A stretch of DNA of 64,000 nt from Nephrocerus scutellatus (GCA_947095585.1 OX352764.1:75502816-75566815); one strand, 5' to 3'. Positions 10,880 to 23,350 are shown, numbered from the stretch's first letter. The notes: generated by a model not told the origin, from the sequence alone. Translations and numbers: made by a program.

Positions 10880-11477
10880 AATGTTTCGTGTAAATTCTAG
10901 TTGATACACAATGTGCAAAGTTTGAATAAAATCGGGTTACATTTTAGAAAAAATTTTTGGGAGCCCCCTTATCCTGATCACTCCAAAATTTTTACAAAAG
11001 GTCTTGTCCATCGGAGATACACATGTATATAAAATTTAAAGAAATTCGGGTACTTTTTTTGTAAAATTAGTGTGGTTGCCCCCCGACACCTGGGCCCGAT
11101 CACTTCCAAATTTGTACAAAAGGTGTTGTCAATCAGAGTTACACATGTGTATAAAATTTGAAGAAAATGGGATACTTTTTTTTATAAAAATAGGGCCGGA
11201 TCACTTCCAAATTTTTCCACCGAAGATGGAAATTTAAAGAAAATCGGGTACATTTTGTAAAATATTTGTATGGGAGCTGCTTGACCACGGGGCCCGATGT
11301 AATAGAAGGTGTTGTCGTGGGAGATACACATGTGTGCAAAGTTTCAATGAAATCGGGTATAAGCAAGTGGGTTAAAAATTGATCACAAGATTTAGTGTGC
11401 CAGTCCGCTAGCCAGCCGGCCAGCCAGCCAGCCTGCCAGCCACCGGCACGCGAAGTTAATATAGAGAATTTAAAAAT
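10880..11477 (+). repeat. Repeat E copy (121-bp tandem-unit family)
   Basis: Several diverged units hold ATCGGGTAC, GGGGCCCGATC-type and AGATACACATGTGT words. They end with AAATTGATCACAAGATTTAG, a CCAGC-rich run (11400-11440), and CACGCGAAGTTAATATAGAG plus AATTTAAA at 11477. The same right end occurs at 20300 and 44265, and reversed at 23190 and 38650. Confidence 0.8.
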
Positions 11478-11563
11478 GGTAACCAATGGCAGGTTGGGAG
11501 ATTTTCGCGGGAAAATAGAACCGAACACGATGCCCTCGATTTTGACTTGACATATTGGTTCTT

Positions 11564-12020
11564 GTGGGCTCCGTGGCTCTGTTGATAACAGCATGGCTTC
11601 TGAGCAGGAGGTTCGTGGTTCGAATCCCAGTAATACCAAAAGTATTTTTCACGGTGTCCCACCTCTCGCGAAAGTCTGACAAACATCCGAGAGTAAAACT
11701 TGTCTCCTTCCAGGACAAAGTGTATCAAGCCAAAGGAAAAGGCTTGGTTTGATTAAAGAAAAAAAGCTTGTAGGAACCGGGCGGTATGTTTTCGGTTATA
11801 CAAAAAAATCCCACTTTGGAAAACCGAACCAAATCGAGACGAGTCAGAAATGATTGCAATGACTACCTTAAAGCTTTTCAATTCGCCGTTCGGATCCAGC
11901 ATTAAATTGTAGGTCCCCTCCATTTGTGTCCAATAATATACATGCATAACACAAATGGTTGCGTGAAGCTAGGCCTTGGACCGCAATGGTCTGTCGCGCC
12001 GAGTATTGTTATCATTATTG
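11564..12020 (+). mobile_element. tRNA-derived SINE, copy 1
   Basis: The head looks like a tRNA: GGGCTCCGTGGCTCTGTTGA (box A) and GGTTCGTGGTTCGAATCCCA (box B), 11565-11630. The body shares TCCCACCTCTCGCGAA, CAATTCGCCGTTCGGA, TGTAGGTCCC(C/T)TCCA and CTAGGCCTTGGACCGCAA with the copy at 42128-42397, and part of it with 37059-37252. This copy has about 150 extra bases in the middle (about 11705-11860). Transcription of SINEs is by RNA polymerase III. Confidence 0.85.
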
Positions 12021-14450
12021 GTCCTTGGGCAATTTATACTTGATGATTATTAGTATAGACAATTTTTGTTAATTTTTGTATTCTATTTTGTTTAATAATT
12101 TTCACGTGCACTAAAAAATAAAAAAGTAAAATTAAGTATAAAACGGTTTCAAAAATAAAAACTTTTAACCACGTAATATTTCTTAGTAGTCGTAGAATTT
12201 GGTAGTAATCAACAGCTCGAAATTTGTCATGGTTTCGACTTTGCCAATTAATTATTCATATTAATAATGTCCACACAGACCCACACCCACAGATCTCCCA
12301 CAACGTCGTACATTTTAAACTCATTGCCATTATCAATTTCTATTTTAAAAGGTGAAAGTTAACATTTAATCTATTGTCCGCCCGTGCTTTTTTACTTACT
12401 CCTATATCCCAGAAGCCATTCTTATGTTTAATCAAATAAACGAGTATTACCGAAAATATTAAAATGTTTTCTTTTTTTTACAGCAAAACTCAATTCATTG
12501 TATATAGAGAAGTCTGAGTTGACCAGATGCTTCCTAAATTACTTGGTGGTAAGCAACGTCAAAAACCATTAAAACTTGAATTTCCACATTTCCCATCAAT
12601 GCTTATCATTTTTGCTTTTCTAAATGGTGAATAGCGTTTTCGTGGCGGTGCATTCTATACGTTCAGCATTATTCTCTAGACGAGAAAGTTTCAAGCTTGT
12701 TGGTCGTCCAATTCGGTCAGTTTACACTACATTGTATTCTTTAGCATCATTGGTTATCACCATACAATACTTATCCCGTCAAGACTTTAGTTCACGTCAT
12801 GGTTTCCGAGAGACCAAAACCACAAAAGCATCAGCAATACAACATCGTAAATGGAAAACTGAGTTTGTATAGAAATTCATCATGACTGGCACAGACGAAC
12901 GCCTGATGTTTCTGCAAGGATAAAACTATGGTGGAAGGGAATAGATATGCAAGTAACAGAAAGGTCCTAGGTATAACACGTGATATGAAATGTGATTTAT
13001 TTGAGGTACCAATAATAAAGTTAGTTTAGCTCAGGGCTGTATCGATGCTTGTGTAAATCTTGTAAACAAGAACTGAAAACGTTATAAATAAACGTATAAA
13101 AATATTTGTATCTTTTCATGGATAATTTTAGTCGGTTTTTTATCAATCTCTAGGCGATTCGCTTTTTATCGTCAATAACATAATTACCCATGAAAATGTC
13201 GCTTTTTCAAAGAGTGTGCACGATTTATCCCGATTTTATCTTTGAATTGCGATTTCTACCGGTTTCTGACTTAATATTGGATAAAGGTAATCGTAGGAGA
13301 TACAGTTGGACCAGAAACCAATTCAAAACACCTGCAACCGTTAAATATTCAAAATTGTGTACCTATAGTTCTAAAACCGCTTTCAAAGAGTTGCTCAATT
13401 TTTAATAACAAAAATCAGTAGAATTGCAATATCTCATTATATTTTCATATTTTCTTTCTACGAACAGCAATGATTCGACAATATCATAATGTGCATGAAA
13501 TTGGCTAAATTGGGCCTTCACATCCTGCGATTAACGAACTGGATGCGTAATTTTTTTGTCTATGCAACTACCAACTCCCTCGGTTGGGCAAGTAGAGAAA
13601 AAACATTCCCTATCTGCCTGACCGAAGAAACGGTCGAGTAAAAAAAAAAACAGCATCGTGCAATATTCTTTGGCATGCACATAAATCATATTTCCAAACA
13701 AAAGGCTATTTTAAGGATATTTATCCTGGCAGCAGATATTTAGATAGAAAAAACTTTGTAAATTGCTTTTTATAGGAAATTTCGGACTTTCGTGCACCGG
13801 CAGCATTAGTTAAGCAAGTGGAATGATTCCCGATGGCATACGTCCATGATACTTACGGCTGGCATGTCTGCTTGCGTGCCTGCTTGGCTTTAGCTTTAGT
13901 CCACTAAATAAAAAGATACACACTCATTCATACGTAAATCGCTATCATAATAACGATGCAAAATGCAATTTTTTTCAATATTATTATACGAGAATTATAA
14001 AATATTTGGCCATTATTGTTCGAACGAATTTTCTATGGAAAATTTAAACTGATGAGTGAGATACAAGAAAAAAAAACTATGCTTCGGGTTTTCGTCAGCG
14101 ATTTAAAATGAAATATCCATAAAGAGTGTGCAATTCCTAAGAGTTGTTGTTGTTGTTTTTGTTGGTTATGCTAAATTAAACCGGAATAAATTATTGTGCA
14201 CACGTTGAAAGGATTAAGTTCCTTAATTGAAGTGCTGCCAGTGGGTGTTGAGTAGGTAGTTAATAAATGCATATAAAAGGACTGACAGGAGGTTATGAGA
14301 CATAATTTGTTTGATTGACGTGGTTTTCCACAAGAAATTAAAGTTAGATTTTTTTTTTAATTCTTTAAAATGCTTATACTATTTTATATTACAAGAGGCG
14401 TGAGAAAAGGTCAACCACTTATGTCAGCTTTTTCCTTTGACAGGGTTTCG
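12021..14450. other. Unassigned DNA
   Basis: No confident gene. Open frames at 12624-12872 and 13190-13405 (plus) are short, lack recognisable motifs and have no coding context that I can see. A (GTT)n run lies at about 14141-14166. Confidence 0.45.
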
Positions 14451-14689
14451 GCTAGCTGATGTGCAGCTTAAGCTAATACACTATGAGAAACGTAAAGATA
14501 TCCGGGTCACTATTTATTCCATTTCACATCTCTAATGGGCTCTGACAATGGACGATTGATTGGCCTGCGTGCTCTTTAACATGTCGTTGAAGAAAGTTAC
14601 CTGATACTCTGATGTAACGGCGAGACGAATAATTCTCTGTAGTCCATCCATACAGAAGCTTTTATTCATGGCCCCGTCTGCGAGCAAAA

Positions 14690-15980
14690 GTCCAAAACTG
14701 ACCCGTCAATTCAGATAGTATAGAGCACGAATTTTAAGTAGTGCAGTCCTTTAACTATCTTGGTTATATATTGTAGCAGTCGAAAATACGAAAAAGACTC
14801 TATATTGTTGAAATGAGGACCCCCAGAATTTATGGATGCTGATGGGTAAATCGGCGGTCAGCTGCATTAACATCCGCTCCATTTATAATAAGAGTTTTAA
14901 CTACCTTAGGATGACCATATTGAGCTGCAAGATGTTCAACAGAGTAGGGCGAATAACACAGAATGCTTCAGAAAAGCATGTGGCCGCAATTATCTCTGAT
15001 TGGTGGAAGAGCGATCAAACCTCCATGTGGTGGCTGCTGGTACTTTTCCTCCAGTACGGGAAAAGCGAAATGATCGGGCTAGTCTCTTCAAAATCAGAAA
15101 CCCACTGTTATCGGCTTTAAAGCAATAAATGGACGGCTATGCACCCTTCGCGTGCTGGGAAGATTTAAAAACATAAGCGTCACCAATGTTCGCGCACCTA
15201 AAGAGGATTCCCCAGATGATGAAAAAATATAATTTTTGAATCAGCCTGTCCTCAGTATGACGTTCTTGGGGATATGGATGCCAAAATAGGTAGGAAGGTC
15301 TTTGCAAGTACAAGGTTTGCGTGTAAAAATATCCACAAAGCCACCTGGGTATATCCTGATGGAGCCACTCGCAACCAGATAGACCACGTATTGATAGACC
15401 GCCGCTATAACCCGAATCTGATGACGTACGGACGTACCGAGGTACCAACAATGACTCGGACCACTATATTGTTAGTGCAGTGATCCGAGCGCGGATTGCA
15501 TCATCAAGAAAGACAGCATCCGCGAAAAATATTCGAGTCAATATGGCTGCCATTCGCAACGAATAGCCCAGAAACAACTACGGTCATGCGATAGGACTCG
15601 TCCTAAATGCAGGAAACCAGAAATACGCGCACGGTTGCACAAAGCCAAAAAAGCCTACCATAGTCTGTCAAGACTCTTGAAATCCAGGAACTTTACCATA
15701 ACATCCAACCAGCTGGTATATGAGACAATGGTCATACCATTACTTACATATGGATCCGAGACTTGGGTGCTTAGCAAAAAGCATTCTGACCTCTTAGCCG
15801 CGTTCGAGAGTAGGCTCGGTAGGCTCCGGTGGGCAGGACACCTAGCTCGCATGAGCGCAGATGATTCTGCTCGGAAAGTCCTTTGCGGTAAGATTTATGG
15901 AACACGACACGACACGCCTACGCTGGAAGGATGGCGCAGACCAGGACGCCCAAAGTAAAGGGATGCCAAACTGGATGACA
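14690..15980 (+). pseudogene. LINE family A remnant, rearranged
   Basis: Plus-strand pieces of one LINE family are out of canonical order. VVQSFNYLGYIL (about 14720-14760, post-RT) comes first. Endonuclease pieces follow: VIGFKAINGRLCTLRVLGRF (about 15107-15166), LGDMDAK-like (15260-15290) and KNIHKATWVYPDGATRNQID (15327-15390). Next is the C terminus: ARLHKAKKAYHSL, then VYETMVIPLLTYGSETWVLS (15714-15775) and RLRWAGHLARMSADD (15818-15865). The RT core is missing between endonuclease and C terminus. Multiple stops and frameshifts. Confidence 0.75.
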
Positions 15981-16140
15981 TCGGCTCGCAATCGGGACCG
16001 GTAGAGATATTTTTTGCGGGATGCCAGGACCGGACACCGGTTGTAGAGCAAAATATGGAATATCGGCTCGAAGCCGGGATCGGTAGCGTGACTTTTTTAC
16101 AAAATGCTGTACCGAATCGAGGTTGTAGAGTCAATTATTA
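15965..16140 (+). repeat. Diverged tandem duplication (~88-94 bp)
   Basis: CATCGGCTCGCAATCGGGAC at about 15980 recurs as ATATCGGCTCGAAGCCGGGA at about 16063, each followed by CCGGTAG or TCGGTAG, a T run, and later GGTTGTAGAG. Moderately diverged. Confidence 0.7.
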
Positions 16141-16194
16141 TGATCTTGCGTTCAGAAAAAATATCAGAATTGCAATTCGCAACGCATATGAATC

Positions 16195-16344
16195 CATGTC
16201 TAATTATCCGTTGACATTTAAGCCACATGTGCATAGACAGCTCCTCCTTTCCTCTCTTTAATTCCTTAATACTCTAACGCCCACGCTGTGCTTAGCTTTC
16301 AAAGGGTGCAAATCCTTTGAGGGTGTGTACATTATAAAAAAAAA
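16195..16344 (+). mobile_element. LINE family B 3' end, copy 1
   Basis: A short ORF tail is followed by the 3' UTR words ACGCCCACGCTGTGCT and GTGTGTACATTATAAAAA, ending in an A run. The same 3' UTR occurs at 22745-22818, where the ORF2 tail is clearer. Strongly 5'-truncated. Confidence 0.75.
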
Positions 16345-17760
16345 ACCCTTTGAATTTGCAAACAAAAACTAACTTCAAACTGCAAATTTAACACGCTGTA
16401 AGCCGAGAAGCAAACGTCTGTGGTCTCATGTACGAGCACGTAAAATTAGCGCCAGTTCGCACATCGAAGAACCGAAATATAAAACATGTTGTCGATGAGT
16501 TTGACCCAAATGTACGATTCTATTTATTTTCATAATCCATCAGAACAAAATTAATTTAAATTTTTAATTTTTTCACATAATAGTAAGAAAAATAACATTA
16601 GATGGGAAAATTATTTACGGGTATATGAGTTTTTCTCTTCATTCAGTTTCGCAACTTCTCGCTGAATTTGCAAAATCATTGCTGAGATATAATGCTGATA
16701 TTTAGGTGAATTTATGCTCCCTTAGCAAACGCAATGCTGATCTAAATCAAAAAGTAAAACATCTAAAAGTGATTGTATAACCTTTTGCAACTAAATCATC
16801 AGCATATTGCTGGGAAAAAGTATATTAAAAACGCGTCATGAGAAGAATACAGCTTGGGGGGAAACATCACCTGTGGTGAATGGTCTCAGTCAACGTAATT
16901 ATATGCTGGTTTTATTTTTTTGCTTTCTGAATACTTGGATGAAAAGGTCATGATGCAACTGGATAAATTAGGTTGGCACATTATGGTGTGTAAAACTTGC
17001 TCTTTTAAATTCACGAAGACCTCAAGCAATGCGCCTACCGACCTATAGTTTACATAGTAAATCATTAGTGTTTTTTGCGTCGTCAGTCTTGTAAGAGCCA
17101 AGCAGATTTAATTTTGAGAAAGCAGAACATCATCTGTTCCTATTAATCAGCCAAACGTGAAATATACCGAAAAAGATAACTCATGCGTTTCGGCCATGTT
17201 TTGAAAAACGCAAAATTAAGAAGCTTCTCCTTTTAAATTGCTAACAACCCGCGCAGAGATATGCGCGAATATTTTTGTATCCATGTTGATACCTTTTACC
17301 TTTCACTTAGTAAAGCTTAATAATGTGGTGTGGTAAAATTTTACTAGAATTAAGCATGCGTTGACTTATTTATGCATAATGTTTATTTGATGCATTAACA
17401 TTTTAAGCACAAAAACATTTAATCTTATTTTTTGAGAAAAAAAAGAAAAGTCAGTTATGAGAGTAAAAAATACTAATACAGTAGAACTAGGTATGAGTAA
17501 ATTGATGGCTTGAGTTTAATTGCTAGCGTTCGGCTATGCTTATAAATTATTCTAAGGACTGTAACGGAGTTTTTCCAGCCGGGGTAAACTCAGTGTGACC
17601 AGGGTTCAGAGAAAATAGGGATCGTTACAATAAATTTCTATGTGTGGGACTTTTCATTTAATTTCATATTTATTTCGATATATATTCCTAAGTAATTTTA
17701 TTAGTAATTTTGAGGTAGTCTGGGCACTGTGTAGGCCTTGACGAGAGCATGAGTATTCGT
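16345..17760. other. Unassigned AT-rich DNA
   Basis: No recognised element. A minus-strand open frame at 16886-17101 has no known motif. Confidence 0.45.
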
Positions 17761-17796
17761 GCGCCTTTGATGTAATGTGTGCGCAAGCCTGAGACT

Positions 17797-18075
17797 AGCG
17801 TGAAGCCTGAGCGATGCGTGAGCCTAAACTAGCGTGAATCCTAAGCGATTCCTGAGCGTAGCCTAAGACGAGCATGAATCCTGAGCGAAAGGTGGGCGTG
17901 ACTCTAAGACTAGCGTGAAGTCTGAGCGATGCGTGAGCGTGAGCTTGAGATGAGCGTGAATCCTGAGCGATGCGTGACCGTTAGTGTAAGACGAGCGTGC
18001 ACCCTAAGTGACACGTGAGCGTGAGCCGAAAGACGAGCGTGCTCTCTGAGCGATGCGTGAGCGTGAGCCTGCGAT
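17797..18075. repeat. 41-bp minisatellite, about seven units
   Basis: AGCG(T/A)G starts recur at 17797, 17831, 17871, 17912, 17953, 17994 and 18036, giving spacings of 34, 40, 41, 41, 41 and 42. Each unit contains GAGCGATGCGTGAGCGTGAG-like words with scattered substitutions. Markedly more GC-rich than the surroundings. Confidence 0.9.
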
Positions 18076-18204
18076 GGCCTAGAAGTCGACGACGAGAAGC
18101 TAGGTTAGCGGGCAGAGGTACATGCGTTGAAAATAATATATAAAAAAAATACCAGGGGGCAGCAGGTAGTTCTCAATGACGCCTTAAATATTGGAGAGGA
18201 GAGC

Positions 18205-18340
18205 AGCGAAATGATGGGCAGGGGTAAGCGGAGCTTTTACCAACTTAAACTGCGGTCTTACACCGCAGACACGCAAGATGCGAAATGCTGGGCAGAGTTA
18301 AGCGCAGTAGCAAGTAGCTTTTATCAACTTAAACGACTGC
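18205..18340 (+). repeat. Diverged local duplication
   Basis: AGCTTTTACCAACTTAAACT (about 18232) and AGCTTTTATCAACTTAAACG (about 18316) are preceded by GGGCAGGGGTAAGCG and GGGCAGAGTTAAGCG respectively. Function unknown. Confidence 0.65.
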
Positions 18341-18389
18341 TACTACTATGGAGGGACGCAAGTATCAGAATGACTTACACAACGTGATC

Positions 18390-19370
18390 CAGACAACAAA
18401 AGAGAGCGATCGCCGACGTGTTCGCTCATTAATAATATTTTGCATGGCAAATTCCAAGTGGCGTGCTGCGCCGTGATTGGCCAGTCCTGTGGCGTGATGT
18501 TGTTTTGGCTGTCATTTGACTTTCGTATCTATTTGTCTTAAGAATTGTGATTAAATTTACAAACAGATTTGTTTTGAGTTTTTTTTTGGAATGTCTGAAG
18601 TTAATTTGCATGGTAGAAATAAATAAAAGTTCTCAGAATCTAAGCAAAATTACTAAAATTGTCTACTCTTTTGTTAATAAAAAATTATTTAATCGATAAT
18701 TGCATATTTGAGAACTATTTTATTTTTCGGAAAATATTAGCAAAGATTACGTTTTCATATTCCATAAACTACGTATCAGTCGTTTAAATGAACTTTTTCG
18801 AAAAAACTACCTATGATTTCTCTCTATGTGTTATTAGGAAAAATCTAATTAGGGAATCTATTGCGGGTTATATAGGGATAAGGTTAAGGTAGGGTAGGTT
18901 ATAATGTGTCTGCTATGGTATATTTGTGGGTCCACAGGATCTTTTTCCTTTACCGCCTTTAAAGAAACCATTTGGAGCTTTTAATGAAGCGTCAAAGTCT
19001 CACACTTTTCTGTTTACGAGATTTGATAGATTACCCGTCTGTAATAATCCAAATGTTTATAACTTCTATTTGCTAATACCGACCGAGATCAGATAAAGTG
19101 AACAATCTCTTTCTCCATTTCTACACTCACAATTTTCATATGTTCCCAAAAATAGAAGTGTTCTGTAAGTAACCCTACGATCGCTCTCAGTCTCAATTCA
19201 CTTTTTTGCATGGACATCAATGCACTAGAGCACCTCAAGTATAGCTTTGGCCAAACTTGTCTTGCTATGTTGCATGTGCGGATATTTGTCTAACTTTCTC
19301 CCCGCGTCTTTACGAGGAGCTAACCTAAGTGGTTTTATAGACCTCCCCACAGTTGTCCCTTCCGGTTTTC
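18390..19370. other. Unassigned DNA
   Basis: AT-rich, then more balanced near 18870-19330. No motif recognised. Confidence 0.45.
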
Positions 19371-19374
19371 GCTG

Positions 19375-19710
19375 AAGAGTAGTACTATTCCTCGAAATTC
19401 GGAATTCCTACACGCACACCCTCCGCAACACAGTCAGATACTACTGCTCCGTCAACCCCCACGGCTATATCAAACTCCCCAAGACACTTCCCTAAAGACC
19501 CCTATATATTAAATTAATCGTTTTCGAGTTAATATCGACCGAACATTCCCTCGAAAGTCACCATCAACAGTCTGACCACTTCACACCGCCAAACACCCAC
19601 ACCCCCTCAACCATACCCATAGAAACTAATACCACCTACTAAATTATCAGTTACATCGGTTGAACAGTCTTCGAGCTTATTGTGGACACACATACAATCA
19701 TATCATGTTA
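19375..19710 (-). mobile_element. Possible Helitron-like fragment (C-rich strand)
   Basis: C-rich tracts (CACACCCTCCGC, ACACCCACACCCCCTC) are followed by ATCGGTTGAACAGTCTTCGA and GCTTATTGTGGACACACATA. The latter resembles, in reverse, the leader of insect Helitrons (target sequences advising 'gaaccgttttcgagtt'). Similar C-rich segments lie at 48800-49200 and 57940-58020. No ends identified. Confidence 0.35.
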
Positions 19711-20094
19711 AGATTGCTGGAGTATAACGGACACAATTAACTTACTTTTTTTAAGTCAGTGCTTTTATTTAGTTTTATTAACATGTGATGATTTAGTTAT
19801 TTTCCCAATACAATTTCAAATTTGTTTATATGGTAAAATAATTTTCTGGTCGTTTAATCAGTATATTAATTAAAGAGTTAAACTACAAAATTTTAAGTAG
19901 ATAAGTGTTCACAAGTTCTTTTTTACATTTAACTTTTGAATGAAACATTATTAAGTTTTTTAGAAAATTTACTATTTTTTTTAAATTTTACGAAAAACCT
20001 GTTTTTTGTATATTGTATAGCAACGCAGCGCTGCCCACAGCACACATCGTAAAACGTACACAGAACACAGTCATTATAGTATGAAATGATCTGA

Positions 20095-20307
20095 TGCCGG
20101 GGAAAAAAAATTTATGGGAGCCCCCCGACCACGCGGCCCGATCACTCTCTAATAGAAAGTATAGTCACCGGAAATAACATGTATGCAAAATTTCAATAAA
20201 ATTGGGCTTTGTGAAGTGGGTTAACAATTGATCACAAGATCTGACCAGCCAGCCAGTCCGCCAGCCACGGGCACGCGAAGTTAATATAGAGAATTTAAAA
20301 ATATGCT
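20095..20307 (+). repeat. Repeat E copy
   Basis: Starts with GGGAGCCCCCCGACCACG and CGGCCCGATCACTC, then GCAAAATTTCAATAAAATTG, ATTGATCACAAGATCTG, a CCAGC-rich tract and the right end CACGCGAAGTTAATATAGAG. Shorter than the 11-kb copy, with only about one tandem unit. Confidence 0.8.
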
Positions 20308-20309
20308 GC

Positions 20310-21310
20310 ATTATCATTATCATTATCGCATAGTGTAAAATCACGCAGTTAGCTTAACAAATACATACCACGTTTAATTTTGAAAAACATGCCGTAAACT
20401 CATGTCACTGTGAGACCACATATTGTTGGCCAAAATCAAATCCTTCAAGCGGCAATTAATTATGCACCGAACTAGTAAAATACAACCTGACAATTTCACA
20501 GCTTAAACTATATGTATATGTCTGCAATTAAATTGGAACTATTTATTGCACATTTTGCAACAAACCAATTTGTCGGCGGTATAATGCGGTTGTTGACACA
20601 ACAATGTACAGTTATTGTTAATAGCGAAAACTTGGTCCAAATATAGGTGGCCGAAGGTGAAAAGTGAACGCAGATTGTTGTAAAGTGATAAATGTCCTGC
20701 AACGGCGATTGTATTGCAGTACGAGTATTATTTGTAAATTGTTTGCTAGAGCTAAGTAGAATAACATTAGCGATTTATTAGAACAATTACTCGTAAAACA
20801 TAAGGAGCGAACGAAGTTTCTTCGCTGTTGAGTAGCTGCAGTCGTGTTACAAAGTTGTGTTTACATATGCAGGTATACCTAAAATGTATTTGTTCAGCGA
20901 ACAAAGCAATAAATTGTTGCTGCTTAAAGCAAAGAGTTATTGCTGGGTTTAATAGGCTCCTATACAGTCAATCGATTGAAACAATCATCATCTTTTGTGA
21001 TACTTACGATTGTATGAGTGTCATGGACATGACGCACGAAATTCAAAATGATTTTTGCTTTACATTTTTCATTCATTCTTTTTATTCTATTCAATTAACT
21101 GTGTAAGGATCCTATAGAGAAAACTACTGTCAGTAGAGCACTTTCTTTCATCAAATATTTAACAATTATGTATTTTAATTACAATATTAAATCTTCTTCC
21201 AACTGTGAATACACTATGCAAAAATTTGAAACTTATTATTTATGTTTTCTACGTGTCTGGCAGTTTTTTTTAAAATACTTTATTTACATTTTTTTCTTTA
21301 AAAAATTTTA
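20310..21310. other. Unassigned AT-rich DNA
   Basis: No motif recognised. The open frame 20828-21106 is cysteine-containing but has no support as a gene. Confidence 0.45.
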
Positions 21311-21319
21311 ATTTTTTTT

Positions 21320-21438
21320 ACACTCGCGACACGCGACACGCACCACATGTGCCACACGCGTCACAATTATTTTAAAACTAGTCCCATTAAATTCTGACTG
21401 GTAGAAGCCGAGATATACGAGTTCCTACCAAAAACTTT
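21320..21438 (+). repeat. CG-box and 'gagatatacga' repeat fragment
   Basis: CACTCGCGACACGCGACACG matches the CG box of 8.6 and 10.4 kb. It is followed by TAGAAGCCGAGATATACGAG, which recurs twice near 22838-22872. Fragmentary. Confidence 0.5.
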
Positions 21439-21445
21439 CCATATA

Positions 21446-21772
21446 ACGGGTGTTTTTTTAGGAGGTTTGTTTTTCCGATAGATGTCGTTTTATTTTATGA
21501 CAGTTGTTTTGACAGCTCAAAGTGGCATTTCTACTCAGTATTGTTCGGCAAATCATTATGAAAAAAAAAAAAAAAAAAAAAAACCTCTTAAAAAAACACC
21601 CGTTAGATATAACGTGTTTTTTTAAGAGGTTGCCGATTTTTTTTTTGAATAAAACACATATAAAATTATGAAATGACCAAAATTTTTTTTTATTTGGTAG
21701 ATAATTTTTTGGCATTTAACATTTAAACACAATTTCTGGCATATGGCTACCACGACTATTTTTCACAAATGT

Positions 21773-21813
<41 letters not shown>

Positions 21814-21928
21814 CATAATGATTTGCCAAACAATACTGAGTAGAAATGCCACTTTGAGCTGTCAAAACAACTGTCATAAAATAAAATGACATCTATCGGA
21901 AAAACAAACCTCCCAAAAAAACACCCTT
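21446..21928. mobile_element. Dimeric mariner-type MITE, copy 1
   Basis: TA at 21444-21445 and 21929-21930 flanks long inverted arms of about 115 bp: left ACGGGTGTTTTTTTAGGAGG to CAAATCATTATG, right its reverse complement. Inside are an A run, then two mariner-like tips facing each other (CTCTTAAAAAAACACCCGTT, then AACGTGTTTTTTTAAGAGGT), then an inner segment and a long T run (about 21775-21812). This reads as two internally deleted elements fused tail to tail: a short one (21446 to about 21606) and a longer inverted one (about 21612-21928). No transposase. Confidence 0.8.
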
Positions 21929-22227
21929 TATATAGACACACGAGCTAATGTAGTCTGCTATACGAGTGACTACACACACCCGTGGATGTATATTTAGTTG
22001 TAATTCAGTCTTAAAACCCTAATATTATGCAACGTTAAATGTTGGTCTTTCATTCATAAGCAATAGGTCTTTCTGTCATAAGCGATTTCTGAGAAAACCA
22101 CATTTAACTGTGCAAACATTTACGAGAATGCAAAAAAAAATCACTTATGCGTAGATTTAGTATTTTTTTCAGTTTTATTTAATAAAAAAATTACCCCATC
22201 GTAAGCCGAGCTAACCAATTTTTTTTT

Positions 22228-22740
22228 GCCATCGCCAAAAATGCTGCGAGATGCTTAGGTTTCCTTAAACGGTGCAAGATGTACTTCACTCCTTTAGATC
22301 TGGCTACTATTAACAAGGCGTATATTCGCCCTAAACTTGAATGCAACTGTATTGTCTAGGCAAGTGACCCCAAGACCACATTGCATCTACTAGACAGAGT
22401 TCAGAACCGCGAGTTAAAACTCATTGGTGACGTACATATCGCGAAAACAATCGAATCGCTTGAACATCGTAGGAATGTTTCCTGCCTGTCACTGTTTTAT
22501 CGCTTTTTCCAGATCCAGATGCATCCCGCCCATTCTCCAACCCATCCGTAATACCCGTGCCTCAACTCGAGCTCACTATCATTAAGCCTATCTTCGGACG
22601 TACTAACCAATTCAGAGATTCCTTCTTTAGCCGCACGATAGTTATGTGGAATGAATTGCCTGATTCTGTGTTTCCGCTTTTGTATGATCTGCAGTTGTTT
22701 AAGACACGCGGGCATAGACATCTCATCTTTTCCTCTCCCT
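22228..22740 (+). pseudogene. LINE family B ORF2 C terminus
   Basis: Reads AKNAARCLGFLKRCKMYFTP, then NKAYIRPKLECN, LDRVQNRELKLIGDVH and SLEHRRNVSCLSLFYR. After a frameshift near 22510 it continues as TNQFRDSFFSRTIVMWNELP and LPDSVFPLLYDLQLFK. This matches the post-RT C-terminal domain of CR1/Jockey-group LINEs and parallels the C terminus of family C (60630-61220). An in-frame TAG is at about 22357. Confidence 0.75.
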
Positions 22741-22818
22741 AATTTCCTAACGCCCACGCTGTGCTAAGCATTATAAGGGTGCAAACCCCTTTAGCGTATG
22801 TACATTATAAAAAAAAAA
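22741..22818 (+). mobile_element. LINE family B 3' UTR and A run, copy 2
   Basis: ACGCCCACGCTGTGCTAAGC ... GTATGTACATTATAAAAAAA, matching 16270-16344. Ends in about 10 A. Confidence 0.8.
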
Positions 22819-22990
22819 GTCCCATCCAATTTTGTAGAAGCGGAGATATACGACAGAAGCCGAGATATACGACACGGCAAACAAACGTACAAACATACAC
22901 ACGCTCGCTGATAAAATGTTCATGTGCTCTGAATATAAGCTTCGCACTTCGGGCTCGCAATCAATAGACTAGTGAGAACCCGTCAAAAAT
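22819..22990. repeat. Helitron-like fragment with CTAGT-type end
   Basis: GAGATATACGAC occurs twice in 35 bp, followed by CATACACACGCTCGCTGATA and ACTAGTGAGAACCCGTCAAA. The latter is the reverse complement of the edge of the 10.3-kb repeat. The Helitron assignment is an inference from the CTAGT motif. Confidence 0.4.
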
Positions 22991-23185
22991 AACGAAATTA
23001 ACTTCTTCTTCAGTCCCAATATATAATTACCGCTCTAAAAAAATTTAAAAAAATAAATATTTGTTAAGAATAAAAGTAATCTCAAAAATAGGCATTTATT
23101 TAGTTCAGGATTCATTTAATAACACTGTTTCTTTAAATTTTCTCAAGCTCGTAAATCTCCTAAATAAATGGTATTTTTTAATTTT

Positions 23186-23350
23186 CTATGTATATTAACT
23201 TCGCGTAGGAATGGTTCTCTCTGTCAGTTGTTCGTTGGGTGGTGAAATACACCCAGTAAATTTTTAACCCACTTCACAAAGCTTGTTTTTATTGTGCAAA
23301 ACACATGTGTATTTCCGCTGACAACCCTTTTTATTAAAATTTGATTGTGA
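23186..23350 (-). repeat. Repeat E end fragment
   Basis: Reverse orientation: ATATTAACTTCGCGTAGG then TTTTTAACCCACTTCACAAA and ACACATGTGTATTTCCGCTG. Truncated copy. Confidence 0.7.

Noticed and set aside
11139..11728. Several overlapping minus-strand frames (up to 166 codons)
   Set aside because: They run across repeat E and the SINE head; no protein-like motif, and the open length follows from the repeat.
12624..12872. 82-codon plus-strand open frame
   Set aside because: No domain, no codon pattern or promoter that I can see; similar chance frames occur throughout this AT-rich DNA.
17797..18075. Protein-coding repeat
   Set aside because: The 41-bp period is not a multiple of three and stops occur in all frames.
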